Positions 6,656 through 13,785 of a stretch of DNA of 64,000 nucleotides are shown piece after piece. The DNA lies in the IMG/VR virus record IMGVR_UViG_3300025073_000817, positions 50,592-114,591 of that record. One strand, written 5' to 3'. Source of the stretch: a virus. The notes below the pieces were generated by a model, which saw only the letters and a program-made list of their open reading frames with translations, was not told the DNA's origin and searched no databases. The first letter of the stretch is position 1; the number at the start of each line of letters is the position of its first letter. A program made the position numbers and the translations under genes.

Positions 6656-7663
6656 ATGGAACTTTACAAGAGTTTGGTTACGGTAAAGGAAATGGTGAAG
6701 GCAATGGACATGTGTGCCAATGCTGGTATGACTCCAGTATTTGAGGGAGAGTCAGGCATTGGTAAGACTCAACAGATCAGGGCTTATGCTAATGATCGAA
6801 AGATGGATCTGGTTGAGTTGAATTGTGCAACTCTATTTGTGGAAGATTTTGGCGCAATCAGAGATGATGGCAACTTTGTAAAGTTCAGGCTGAATGCTAT
6901 CTTTGATATCAAGAGGCCAACTGTGGTGTTCTATGATGAATTCAGCAGAGCCCGTGGGGATTTACGTAACGCATTAATGAGTGCCATAAACGAGAACATG
7001 ATTTATGGTACAAAGCTCAGTGGCAAAATCCAGAATGTTGTTGCAATGAACCCTCCAACTCAGGACTATGGTGACACTGATGATCCGTTTGTGGATCTAG
7101 CAACCACACGGAGATACTCGATATTCAGTGTCATTCACAAGGCACAGGACTGGCTTGATTGGGCAGTTGAAAACAAGGTACATGAACAAGTAATCAGATT
7201 CATAAGGAAAAACGAAGTGATGTTGGTGTACGGGCAAGCGTGCCCAAGACAATGGGTTAAGATGAGTAACGTCTTAAAGATTGATGGAATTGAGGGTGTT
7301 AGGATGGTTGCTAATGGTTGTTTGGGCATAGCAGCACGGCATTTTATCGAACACCTCATGGAGAGGAAGGTGATAACAGTCGATGATGTGTTAAAGAGGT
7401 ACGCCGGGGTAAGGGATGAAGTAATTAAGGATAAGCAGCTTCAACTGGCTCTTGGTTCTGAAATTGCAGCCAAGAGGTTGGAGAAAACGTACAAAACAAA
7501 CTATCTGGCATTCATCATGGACCTGTCTGAAGAGATCAGATATCAGGTTGTTAAGTTAATTGTGGAACAGAAAACAGATGAGGAAGAAAGGGACATGGTG
7601 TATGGATGGCATGACAGCAATGCTGCTTTGAAAGAGTTCATGGAAAAACAATCAGATTATTAA
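6656..7663 (+). CDS. MoxR-like AAA+ ATPase
   Basis: A 335-residue protein. Walker A GESGIGKT lies near residues 26-33 and a Walker B of the form VVFYDEF near 82-88, followed by an Arg-rich stretch (SRARGDLRNALMSAIN) and a sensor-like VVAMNPP. These are features of MoxR/RavA-type ATPases, which remodel VWA-domain partners. I chose the second ATG (6656) because GGGAGG lies 8 nt upstream; the ATG at 6650 is only 2 nt from it. It forms an operon with the VWA protein, probably ended by the hairpin at 7673. Confidence 0.82.
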   Translation: MELYKSLVTVKEMVKAMDMCANAGMTPVFEGESGIGKTQQIRAYANDRKMDLVELNCATLFVEDFGAIRDDGNFVKFRLNAIFDIKRPTVVFYDEFSRARGDLRNALMSAINENMIYGTKLSGKIQNVVAMNPPTQDYGDTDDPFVDLATTRRYSIFSVIHKAQDWLDWAVENKVHEQVIRFIRKNEVMLVYGQACPRQWVKMSNVLKIDGIEGVRMVANGCLGIAARHFIEHLMERKVITVDDVLKRYAGVRDEVIKDKQLQLALGSEIAAKRLEKTYKTNYLAFIMDLSEEIRYQVVKLIVEQKTDEEERDMVYGWHDSNAALKEFMEKQSDY

Positions 7664-7672
7664 CATATAACC

Positions 7673-7691
7673 GAGGGGCTTTCACCCCCTC
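7673..7691 (+). terminator. GC-rich hairpin after the MoxR gene
   Basis: GAGGGG (7673-7678) and CCCCTC (7686-7691) form a 6-bp stem with a 7-nt loop just after the stop. No T-run follows, so it may be a weak terminator or an RNA-stabilising hairpin. Confidence 0.45.
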
Positions 7692-7710
7692 AAGATTGGA
7701 GGTGATAAAT

Positions 7711-7932
7711 TTGAACCAGTATACCTTTAACAAAGAATTTAAAGTAGGAACTAGAATCTATCATCAAAATCATGGAGAAGTTTTTATATCTGAAATCCTA
7801 TATTCACACTTTAACAATAACATAGTATTTGGGCTAAAGTTAAATAGCCTAATAAATGGTAAACGAGTAATGTTAAGGACTCTTAGAAAATTTTCAGAAG
7901 AATATAACAATGGGGATTTCTATAAATTATGA
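7711..7932 (+). CDS. MNxYT-family small protein, TTG start
   Basis: A 73-residue member read from TTG at 7711 (MNQYTFNKEFKVGTRIYHQ) with GGAGGTGATAAA immediately upstream. An earlier TTG in frame lies within the ribosome site. It overlaps the next member by ATGA. Confidence 0.75.
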   Translation: MNQYTFNKEFKVGTRIYHQNHGEVFISEILYSHFNNNIVFGLKLNSLINGKRVMLRTLRKFSEEYNNGDFYKL

Positions 7933-8150
7933 ACATGTATACACTGAAAAAAGAATATCCGATTGGAACCATATTTAGCTCACATCTTTTTAACAAATTA
8001 ACCATAACTAATTACACCTATAGTGACCAATTAAAAACCATTTTAGTCCACATATCTTTAGATAATGGTGAACGTTATGGGCATTATGAACTTAATCACT
8101 TTCTTCATAATATTGGTAAAATATGGGATAAAGGAGAAAGAAAATGGTAG
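7929..8150 (+). CDS. MNxYT-family small protein
   Basis: A 73-residue member starting MNMYTLKKEYPIGTIFSSH. The next gene begins inside its last codons (7-nt overlap). Confidence 0.78.
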   Translation: MNMYTLKKEYPIGTIFSSHLFNKLTITNYTYSDQLKTILVHISLDNGERYGHYELNHFLHNIGKIWDKGERKW

Positions 8151-8869
8151 AGATTATGAAAAAGAGTGTTGGCAATGGTGTGATTTCAAGTGCAGTTAAC
8201 TCTTTAGCAACCGAAATGGAGGGTGAAATGATGGAGAAACAGTCTATGGTGGACCAATTGGTGCAAGAAATTGATGAAACTGATTCAAAAACAGCGAAAG
8301 TTGAGTCAAAAACGTCCAAAGTTGGTCCAAAAAAGAGGAAAGTTGGGCCAAAAAAGAGCAATGAAAAATCGAAGGGAGGTGACATCATGAACAAGGATCT
8401 GTCTCCAAGGCAGAAGGCAGAGGCTCTCCTTATGAGAGTATGTAAGGAGATGGGCATTCGTGTCCAGAGGATTCAACCTAAGAGAGACATTCAGCACAAG
8501 CCCGGAGCACTTCAAGCAGTCAGGGCTGATGGCCTCAAGGTAGCAGTAAGAGCTGGTGATGTGTGTATCTACAGCCCTTACAGTGTGATCAAGGTTGGGC
8601 GTCCTGAGGTTGGTGGTTATCCACACGTAACCATACTCAGGCACAGTGAACCTGAAATGGAAGTAGCACTAAGAAGAGCGTTGAAGGACAAAAAGTCCAA
8701 CGCTCAGTGGGCTGCTGAACTGAAGGCAACTCGTAGGACGAAAACACTTGAAACAATTGAACAGAGAAGGGTAAGGCTTGAGGCTGAACTCAAAGCGCTC
8801 AAGGAAACAGAAAAGAGCATGAAGAAAAAAGAAGTCATGCTAAAGAAACTGAAACCACAAACCGTCTAA
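8144..8869 (+). CDS. Lys-rich protein with possible internal start (Lys-rich family member 1)
   Basis: A 241-residue basic protein. The first 80 residues are low-complexity and include a tandem KVGPKKRKVGPKKS. A compact domain follows (about 95-190), with strands around the pattern V-x-ADG-x-x-V-x-x-R-x-GD, then a Lys/Glu-rich coiled tail. Similar domains with Lys-rich tails occur at 11422 and 43580. A very strong GGGAGGTGACATC precedes an in-frame ATG at 8387, so a 160-residue product lacking the N-terminal part may also be made. AAGGAG supports the 8144 start. Plausibly DNA-binding; no known family recognised. Confidence 0.65.
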   Translation: MVEIMKKSVGNGVISSAVNSLATEMEGEMMEKQSMVDQLVQEIDETDSKTAKVESKTSKVGPKKRKVGPKKSNEKSKGGDIMNKDLSPRQKAEALLMRVCKEMGIRVQRIQPKRDIQHKPGALQAVRADGLKVAVRAGDVCIYSPYSVIKVGRPEVGGYPHVTILRHSEPEMEVALRRALKDKKSNAQWAAELKATRRTKTLETIEQRRVRLEAELKALKETEKSMKKKEVMLKKLKPQTV

Positions 8870-8877
8870 AAAGGAGA

Positions 8878-8902
8878 TTGGGGAGGACAACAAACTCCCC
8901 AA
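8878..8902 (+). promoter_or_regulatory. Perfect 8-bp hairpin before an MNxYT gene
   Basis: TTGGGGAG (8878-8885) and CTCCCCAA (8895-8902) are exact inverted repeats with loop GACAACAAA. The left arm buries a GGGGAGG Shine-Dalgarno-like run, and the next ATG (8911) has no other clear ribosome site. There is no T-run, so translational control is more likely than termination. Confidence 0.5.
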
Positions 8903-8910
8903 TACAAACT

Positions 8911-9120
8911 ATGAATGAATATGTTAAGATAAAATTGTTTAGACCAGGAACTAAAGTAACACCGACAAAAAAATTCAGAGGTCTTTATAACAAAATGGAT
9001 CTATCAGATGTATATGTAGTTAAATCATTCTTAAAAGAAGTTGATCATGTAATTTTATGTGGTGGAAAATATGATGAAGAACGATGGCATATAGATCATT
9101 TGGAGGTAGTAAATGAATAA
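8911..9120 (+). CDS. MNxYT-family small protein (KPGTK subtype)
   Basis: A 69-residue member starting MNEYVKIKLFRPGTKVTPT, with V for T in the tag, and ending WHIDHLEVVNE. I chose ATG 8911 over an upstream TTG that lies in the hairpin. Its TPTKKF segment recalls the gene at 19961 (TPTLRF). Confidence 0.72.
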   Translation: MNEYVKIKLFRPGTKVTPTKKFRGLYNKMDLSDVYVVKSFLKEVDHVILCGGKYDEERWHIDHLEVVNE

Positions 9121-9349
9121 TTATATTGCAAGAAAAATATTGAAACCAGGAGTTAAAGTAAGAATCAAAAAAGAAGCCGGAATAATTTATGAAGAAATAA
9201 CATCTAAAGAAGTGTTAACCATAACAGAGGTTTTAGTTTCGGAAGATAATAAGGTATTCATATCATTGATTAAAGGAAATATAAATGACCTTGATGAACT
9301 TAATTACTCATTTAAATTAGAAGAAATTGAGGAGGTGATAAATGGATAA
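9113..9349 (+). CDS. MNxYT-family small protein (KPG subtype)
   Basis: A 78-residue member starting MNNYIARKILKPGVKVRIKK. I replaces T in the tag. An 8-nt overlap with each neighbour and an internal GGAGG suggest coupled translation. Confidence 0.75.
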   Translation: MNNYIARKILKPGVKVRIKKEAGIIYEEITSKEVLTITEVLVSEDNKVFISLIKGNINDLDELNYSFKLEEIEEVING

Positions 9350-9638
9350 GTATAACCAGACAAAAAGATTTCATAAAATGCAATTGGGCGAAGTAGTAGG
9401 TCTTTTTCTAAAAATTGAAAACGAAGCTAATGATGGATGGGGTGATGCAATTTCACATTATTATGGATATACTTCTCCTAGTCATATCCGAAATAAGAAC
9501 ATTGAAATTCTTAAACTAGATCTAAAAAGATTTACTAAATGGACTCGTAAGAAAATCAAAGAAGAAATAGAGCGTAGAAGGATTAGTTACAAATGGCTAT
9601 ATAACAATGGTGTTTCATATCTTATAGAGGAGGAATGA
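9342..9638 (+). CDS. Hypothetical protein with MNxY-like tag
   Basis: A 98-residue protein starting MDKYNQTKRFHKMQLGEVVG. The N-terminus resembles the tag, but the body is helical and basic (KRFTKWTRKKIKEEIERRR) and unlike the small barrel. GGAGGTGATAA site. Function unknown. Confidence 0.68.
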   Translation: MDKYNQTKRFHKMQLGEVVGLFLKIENEANDGWGDAISHYYGYTSPSHIRNKNIEILKLDLKRFTKWTRKKIKEEIERRRISYKWLYNNGVSYLIEEE

Positions 9639-9640
9639 TT

Positions 9641-9850
9641 ATGGCATACACGAGTGTTGATTTCAAAACAAAGAAAGCGTTGAAAGAAGCTGTGGTTCAA
9701 GGTAGGAAGATTTCTATCTATAACCACTCAGGAATATTTCCAACCAAAGACAATGGAATTGAATTCGTTGAAGGTCCACACTATCCTAAACCTCACACAT
9801 GGTATGCTCAAGTAACAATGAAAGACGGGGTGATAGTAAAAGTAAAATGA
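9641..9850 (+). CDS. Conserved small phage protein
   Basis: A 69-residue protein (MAYTSVDFKTKKALKEAVVQ...). It ends GPHYPKPHTWYAQV..KDGVIVKVK, a pattern I recall from small proteins in many unrelated phages, function unknown. I prefer ATG 9641 (GAGGAGG 8 nt upstream) to ATG 9635, which overlaps the upstream stop. Confidence 0.7.
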   Translation: MAYTSVDFKTKKALKEAVVQGRKISIYNHSGIFPTKDNGIEFVEGPHYPKPHTWYAQVTMKDGVIVKVK

Positions 9851-10065
9851 ATCTATACACATTTAAAAAGACATTTAAAGATGGAATGAAAGTTAAACTA
9901 CTTAGATGTGATAACAAAAACTGTGGTCTACGAAATGACTGTGTTGGGTCTATTGTAGAAATCGGTGATATTTCAACTCGAAATGGACCGAGTTTTTGGA
10001 TTGAGGGTGAATATGCAGAGTGTGAAGTAACATGTGACTTTGAAGATTTGGAGGTAATAAAATGA
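9847..10065 (+). CDS. MNxYT-family protein, Cys-rich subtype
   Basis: A 72-residue member starting MNLYTFKKTFKDGMKVKLLR with an inserted CDNKNCGLRNDC loop before GSIVEIGDI. The three Cys could bind zinc. Comparable Cys loops occur at the same position in the genes at 15053, 18681 and 20781. It overlaps the previous stop by ATGA. Confidence 0.78.
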   Translation: MNLYTFKKTFKDGMKVKLLRCDNKNCGLRNDCVGSIVEIGDISTRNGPSFWIEGEYAECEVTCDFEDLEVIK

Positions 10066-10283
10066 AGGAAGAAATAAAGAAATTAATGCTTGAGTATCCA
10101 ATTGGCACCATTGTTGATTTTGCCGACGAAGGCGAAGAGATTGATCGATGGATTATTATTGAACATAATCTAGACAATAGCCCTGGGGAACTTGATCTTG
10201 GGCTAACATACGAAAATGATCCTAGCGAAACTCCAGACTTTTATGCATTCCCTAAAGACGTAACAATTATTAAGAAACCTTAA
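10062..10283 (+). CDS. Probable MNxYT-family protein lacking the tag
   Basis: A 73-residue protein starting MKEEIKKLMLEYPIGTIVDF. It has the YPIGT turn and acidic strands, but the N-terminus is MKEEI instead of MNxYT. Strongly acidic. GGAGG precedes it within the upstream gene. Confidence 0.65.
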   Translation: MKEEIKKLMLEYPIGTIVDFADEGEEIDRWIIIEHNLDNSPGELDLGLTYENDPSETPDFYAFPKDVTIIKKP

Positions 10284-10295
10284 AGAGATTATAAA

Positions 10296-10520
10296 ATGAA
10301 TCTATATCAACTCAGGAGATACATAGGTAAACAATTCAAAATGAAAAATTTAGCTAATAGACCAGGGACTATAGGTACTTATTCAAATATTTGGCCCGGA
10401 ATCTATATTGTAAAAGATGCTTATTACAGTAATAGAAGGATGTGTAATGTAATAGAATTCATAGATTCAAGTGATAATGAGGAATATATTATAAAACTTA
10501 AATTTGTAGAGTTTCTGTAA
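10296..10520 (+). CDS. MNxYT-related small protein
   Basis: A 74-residue protein starting MNLYQLRRYIGKQFKMKNLA, with Q for T in the tag and IGKQF in place of PIGTK. It is the last gene before an untranslated gap. Confidence 0.68.
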   Translation: MNLYQLRRYIGKQFKMKNLANRPGTIGTYSNIWPGIYIVKDAYYSNRRMCNVIEFIDSSDNEEYIIKLKFVEFL

Positions 10521-10812
10521 CCATCATAAACCAGTCAACTCTAATTACTAATCTTTAGTCTAAATTAGAATATGCTTTAACATTCCGACACGGTGTAGAC
10601 TGCTCTCGCTCTATACTCGCGATTTCATGATCTTCCATTTCACGCGCGGATTTGCGAACTCGCTGAACCTACCGAAGTCCATGAATCTAATCACGCCATT
10701 CACAACAATCACCAAAAACGAAACATTGCATTTTTTGCTTGCATCGGAGCCCTCGCCATGTTATACTGTACCCGTAACAATATAACAGGGACTTAGGACA
10801 TAAGGAGGTCTC
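10521..10812 (+). other. Intergenic region of mixed composition
   Basis: No credible ORF. The middle (about 10590-10690) is unusually CG-rich for this genome (ACGCGCGG, GCTCTCGCTC), which may mark a junction between AT-rich and GC-richer modules. The right end carries the promoter at 10739. Confidence 0.4.
10739..10767 (+). promoter_or_regulatory. Sigma70-type promoter
   Basis: TTGCAT (10739-10744), a 17-bp spacer, then TATACT (10762-10767), followed by AGGAGG before the gene at 10813. The spacer (CGGAGCCCTCGCCATGT) resembles those of the promoters at 11004 and 24232 in its CGG..CTCG core. Confidence 0.65.
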
Positions 10813-10995
10813 ATGATTTCAAAGAGCACAAAGAAGTGGAATACACTGGTCAACCGGATGCTCAAAACTGGACTTGGCCAGGAAGGCCATCAGATTCGGA
10901 TGGATGAAGTTGAGAACCTAGAAAGGGAAATGTTCAGAAATCAGTATCCGTTCAGGTCAGTACCCTCAGTAAAAAGGGGTCGCAAGAAAGCCTAA
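10813..10995 (+). CDS. Small basic hypothetical protein
   Basis: A 60-residue protein starting MISKSTKKWNTLVNRMLKTG and ending VKRGRKKA. Basic and mostly helical, with AAGGAGG 7 nt upstream. It is a single gene between two promoters and is likely abundant. Not recognised. Confidence 0.65.
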   Translation: MISKSTKKWNTLVNRMLKTGLGQEGHQIRMDEVENLEREMFRNQYPFRSVPSVKRGRKKA

Positions 10996-11003
10996 TTATT
11001 TAC

Positions 11004-11032
11004 TTGCATCGGCAAGCTCGACGTGTTATAGT
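11004..11032 (+). promoter_or_regulatory. Sigma70-type promoter
   Basis: TTGCAT (11004-11009), a 17-bp spacer, TATAGT (11027-11032). Drives the genes at 11066 and 11422, which end at a strong terminator (12043). Confidence 0.7.
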
Positions 11033-11065
11033 GGGAATAATAATACAGTAGAGGAGGTGATGAGA

Positions 11066-11470
11066 GTGTCAGATTTCCCGAGTCCCACACTAGCCGTTGA
11101 AATGGCACTGAAGCAATTCGGCGGATGGTTCAGGATGTTCGGGAGGTCATCTGGAACAGTAGATATCCAGGATATCACATATCGGGAAGGTGAAGTGGGA
11201 TTCTGGGTTGAATGGTCCAAGGTCAAGATGGCCGAACAGTTGGATGTAGATGTAGAGGAGGCCTGCCAAGAATTTGTGAAAGCCTATGGCAGGAAAATGC
11301 CGAAGGCCGAACTAAGGGAGAGGATGGTTCGCGCTCTCCTTAAGAACGGATGGAAACCCGATTCGGTAAAAGTCATCAAAGAAATGCGAACCATTCAGAA
11401 GTCCAAGCGGGAGGATATATCATGTCTAAGAAAAAGTCTACGAAAAAAGATGTCAAGAAGGAAGTCGTGA
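11066..11470 (+). CDS. Hypothetical protein
   Basis: A 134-residue protein read from GTG at 11066 (MSDFPSPTLAVEMALKQFGG), 8 nt after GAGGAGG. ATG 11060 is in frame but only 2 nt from that site. It has an alpha-beta N-terminal half, then helices (VEEACQEFVKAYGRKMPKAE). The last 16 codons overlap the next gene and give a very basic tail. First gene of a two-gene transcription unit. Not recognised. Confidence 0.62.
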   Translation: MSDFPSPTLAVEMALKQFGGWFRMFGRSSGTVDIQDITYREGEVGFWVEWSKVKMAEQLDVDVEEACQEFVKAYGRKMPKAELRERMVRALLKNGWKPDSVKVIKEMRTIQKSKREDISCLRKSLRKKMSRRKS

Positions 11471-12033
11471 AAGTCGGATGTGCCGCCAAGATCAAGAGAG
11501 GCGACAACCAGCACGAGAATAAAACCATTCGGAATATGTTCTCGGCCATCCTGAAGAAGCATTCGGATCTGAGCCTCGTGGAGAACTCGTGGGGAGCCCT
11601 TCAGGTGAAGCGAAACGGGGACGTCCTGTTCTCGGCCAGGCGTGGCGGCGACATGATCATCAGCCGTCCAATGTTCACCGGCACCGGAAAGAATCGTGAG
11701 CGCCTGTTCAAGCATCCGGGCAATCACTACGATTACCTCTCCTCGGTTCCACTCAACAAGGTGACCCTGGCGATGCTCGAGGACCGCGTGAAGGACCCGA
11801 AGTCCACGAAGGACTACTACGCTGAGATCTACAAGGGGCGTGAGGCTGAGGCTGGCTGGAACATGAGGAAAGCCGCCGCCGCCAAGAGGGTCGGTGAGGT
11901 TGTCAAGGAAGCCAAGGGAAAGGTCTCCAAGAAGACAGTGGAAAAGATCGTTGCTAAGAGGAAGGCCACCGAACTGAAGAGGACACCGGTCCGCAAGGCT
12001 CTCGCTCAGGTCGCAGCAGAAGCCTCAGCGTAA
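11422..12033 (+). CDS. Lys-rich protein (family member 2)
   Basis: A 203-residue basic protein starting MSKKKSTKKDVKKEVVKVGC. A central domain (about 30-135) follows the pattern helix, then GALQVKRNGDVLFSARRGGD-like strands. A Lys/Ala-rich C-terminus (KAKGKVSKKTVEKIVAKRKA) resembles histone-like tails. Member of a divergent trio with 8144 and 43580. GC content is far above the surrounding DNA. I chose ATG 11422 behind GGGAGGATATATC. A nucleoid-associated or DNA-packing role is a guess. Confidence 0.68.
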   Translation: MSKKKSTKKDVKKEVVKVGCAAKIKRGDNQHENKTIRNMFSAILKKHSDLSLVENSWGALQVKRNGDVLFSARRGGDMIISRPMFTGTGKNRERLFKHPGNHYDYLSSVPLNKVTLAMLEDRVKDPKSTKDYYAEIYKGREAEAGWNMRKAAAAKRVGEVVKEAKGKVSKKTVEKIVAKRKATELKRTPVRKALAQVAAEASA

Positions 12034-12042
12034 CCAACTTCA

Positions 12043-12072
12043 GGGAGGGTCACCAAGACCCTCCCTTTTTTT
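12043..12072 (+). terminator. Intrinsic terminator
   Basis: GGGAGGGTC (12043-12051) and GACCCTCCC (12057-12065) are perfect 9-bp arms with loop ACCAA, followed at once by seven T. It ends the transcription unit begun at the 11004 promoter. Confidence 0.93.
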
Positions 12073-12138
12073 GACTTTATTCCATCAGGATATCAAAGTT
12101 TTTTATTTCCTTTAGTCAGAGTTTTATGTGGGTGTGAG

Positions 12139-12327
12139 ATGAATAAATACAGTTGGGAAAAAGGTCGTAATGAACTTGCAAAAACTCTAAAAGAAAAACT
12201 TTCACCAGAAGAAATTATGGTGATAGTAGAAACTGTTTTTGATTTATTAGATGAAGAGGAACATGAACAGGTTTTTTCAAAAGAAATTCTAGATCTCTTA
12301 GATGGTAATTCAAAATATTTCCGGTAA
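12139..12327 (+). CDS. Acidic helical protein with MNxY tag
   Basis: A 62-residue protein starting MNKYSWEKGRNELAKTLKEK. The remainder is acidic and helical (SPEEIMVIVETVFDLLDEEE), unlike the barrel family, so this is one of the proteins that share only the tag. Weak ribosome site (GGGTGTGAG). Confidence 0.65.
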   Translation: MNKYSWEKGRNELAKTLKEKLSPEEIMVIVETVFDLLDEEEHEQVFSKEILDLLDGNSKYFR

Positions 12328-12380
12328 TAGTTTGCCCTTACTACTATTCCAAGACTAGTCGTAAGAGGATCTGAAATATC

Positions 12381-12578
12381 ATGAATTTATACTGTTTTCG
12401 TAAATTGAAAGTAGGTGATGAAATAGAAATAGCCGACAATTTATTTAAAGGATTATTTCTTCCTGAAAGAATTACCATAATAAAATTACGAAAAGATTCA
12501 TCTGGGAACGATTGTGCGGATATTGATTATGGGCTATATGTTTTACCTTATCAAATCGTTAGAAAGATAGAAAAATGA
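12381..12578 (+). CDS. MNxYT-family small protein (LKVGD subtype)
   Basis: A 65-residue member starting MNLYCFRKLKVGDEIEIADN and ending VRKIEK. C replaces T in the tag, as in the genes at 13998, 14817 and 15304. The same KIEK ending recurs in the gene at 12807, pointing to local duplication. Confidence 0.75.
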   Translation: MNLYCFRKLKVGDEIEIADNLFKGLFLPERITIIKLRKDSSGNDCADIDYGLYVLPYQIVRKIEK

Positions 12579-12809
12579 ATTTATATACTTTCAAAAAAGG
12601 AGCTGTAACCTGTAAGAAACTAAAGATGATCGCATGTAAGCATGTAAGGCAGATTCTCCTTGTCATAACCGTTGTCTTAGCGAAACACATGAAATTGTAG
12701 AACTAAAATTTAATAGTAATAGAAATGAATATGAAATTAATTTTATTAACAGTTGCACTTCGAGGGTTTGCCAAGCTAGATATGAAGATGAATTTGAGTT
12801 TGTAGAATG
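12575..12809 (+). pseudogene. MNxYT gene broken by an 8-bp tandem duplication
   Basis: Starts MNLYTFKKGAVTCKKLKMIA but runs to a stop after 41 codons. GCATGTAA occurs twice in tandem (12632-12639 and 12640-12647). Removing one copy gives an uninterrupted 75-residue frame ending YEDEFEFVE, whose TGA overlaps the next gene's ATG exactly as elsewhere in the array. The restored protein has six Cys (ACKADSPCHNRC), like the Cys-rich members. The lesion looks recent because everything downstream is still open. Confidence 0.8.
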
Positions 12810-13010
12810 AATCTATATACATTCAAAAAATTGAAAGTAGGTGATAGAATTCTTATTGATTTTCCAATGAGAAAAACTCCAATGGAATGTGAAGTAGTAG
12901 AAGCAGTAACCACAGACAGTGATTGGATAAAAACATTTATTGTTAATTCAAGAAATAAAGAACCTTTGAATGTCCCAAGAGTAGCAATAATCTGTAAGAT
13001 AGAAAAATGA
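12807..13010 (+). CDS. MNxYT-family small protein (LKVGD subtype)
   Basis: A 67-residue member starting MNLYTFKKLKVGDRILIDFP and ending IICKIEK. The start overlaps the repaired frame of the broken gene upstream. Confidence 0.78.
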   Translation: MNLYTFKKLKVGDRILIDFPMRKTPMECEVVEAVTTDSDWIKTFIVNSRNKEPLNVPRVAIICKIEK

Positions 13011-13100
13011 ATATATGTTTTCAAAGGGCTAATAGCGAGGGTTAAATGGGTTATTGAGATGAATATATATTGCTTTCAAAGGGCTAATGGTAGTAGTTAA
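13007..13100 (+). pseudogene. Two MNxYT 5' remnants in tandem
   Basis: ATGAATATATGTTTTCAAAG at 13007 (13 codons with the stop) and ATGAATATATATTGCTTTCA at 13059 (14 codons with the stop) are near-identical N-terminal stubs, each followed by AGGGCTAAT and an early TAA. They look like leftovers of family genes after deletion. Confidence 0.55.
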
Positions 13101-13106
13101 ATTGAC

Positions 13107-13313
13107 ATGAATCTATATACTTTCAATAAATTGAAACCAGGAGATAGAATTAGACTTCGCGAAGGAATGGATCATAGAGATTGTTCTACAATCCAAGTTG
13201 TGAAGAAGCGTTGGGGTAATAGTAAATTATGGATAGTAACAAGTGATAGCGAAACTAGAAATCCAAAACTCACTCATATATCTAATGTTGAATGTAAAAT
13301 AGAAGAATCATGA
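13107..13313 (+). CDS. MNxYT-family small protein (LKPGD subtype)
   Basis: A 68-residue member starting MNLYTFNKLKPGDRIRLREG and ending VECKIEES. Overlaps the next gene by ATGA. No strong ribosome site, so it may depend on reinitiation. Confidence 0.75.
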   Translation: MNLYTFNKLKPGDRIRLREGMDHRDCSTIQVVKKRWGNSKLWIVTSDSETRNPKLTHISNVECKIEES

Positions 13314-13525
13314 AATTTTCAGAATTAAAAAAACTTAAGAAAGGAAATAGAATTCTTGTTAATAAATCATATTTCTCAGAGGTTCATAAAGTTAAAGATC
13401 CTGTTTCAAAATCTAAAAGAACAATGATTGTGAAATCTGTGATGATTGAAGAATTTTGGAGGGGTGTATACACTGAAAATGAAATACATGTTCATCTCAA
13501 ATATATCAAAAAGCAAATCACATAA
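13310..13525 (+). CDS. MNxYT-family relative without the tag
   Basis: A 71-residue basic protein starting MKFSELKKLKKGNRILVNKS. The LKKGNRI turn and strand pattern match the LKxGD subtype, but the first residues are MKFSE. Confidence 0.68.
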   Translation: MKFSELKKLKKGNRILVNKSYFSEVHKVKDPVSKSKRTMIVKSVMIEEFWRGVYTENEIHVHLKYIKKQIT

Positions 13526-13610
13526 TTAAGAGACACTACAAAATACAGGATTCATATTTTTATACTCAATATAGCATACTCTAAATTAGTCACACTTAAA
13601 AAAGTCCTAA

Positions 13611-13628
13611 GTTTACCTTGGGGTAAAC
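13611..13628 (+). promoter_or_regulatory. Palindrome, possible operator
   Basis: GTTTACC-TTGG-GGTAAAC is a perfect 7-bp inverted repeat in the untranslated stretch 13526-13785. A related palindrome lies at 13735. Confidence 0.4.
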
Positions 13629-13734
13629 CACCTTTAAAGTTTTTGAAGTGTAGTAGAAAAGCATGATATATTATATCTTAGCTATATAGTTTATAAGGTT
13701 TCACACTATTGTAGTTGCAATGATTAAAAAAGGT

Positions 13735-13753
13735 GTTTTACCCCAGGGGAAAC
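13735..13753 (+). promoter_or_regulatory. Palindrome, possible operator
   Basis: GTTTTACCCC-A-GGGGAAAC is an imperfect inverted repeat resembling the one at 13611. It ends 32 nt before the GTG start at 13786. A repressor-binding pair or an RNA hairpin are equally possible. Confidence 0.4.
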
Positions 13754-13785
13754 TTTTGTTAATCACCACGATTTAGGAGATACTA

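Noticed and set aside
7673-7691. Confident intrinsic terminator
   Set aside because: The stem is good but no T-run follows, so it is listed only as a hairpin with low confidence.
10521-10738. tRNA or other stable RNA in the CG-rich gap
   Set aside because: No cloverleaf arms, TTCGA loop or CCA-adjacent stem could be found by eye.
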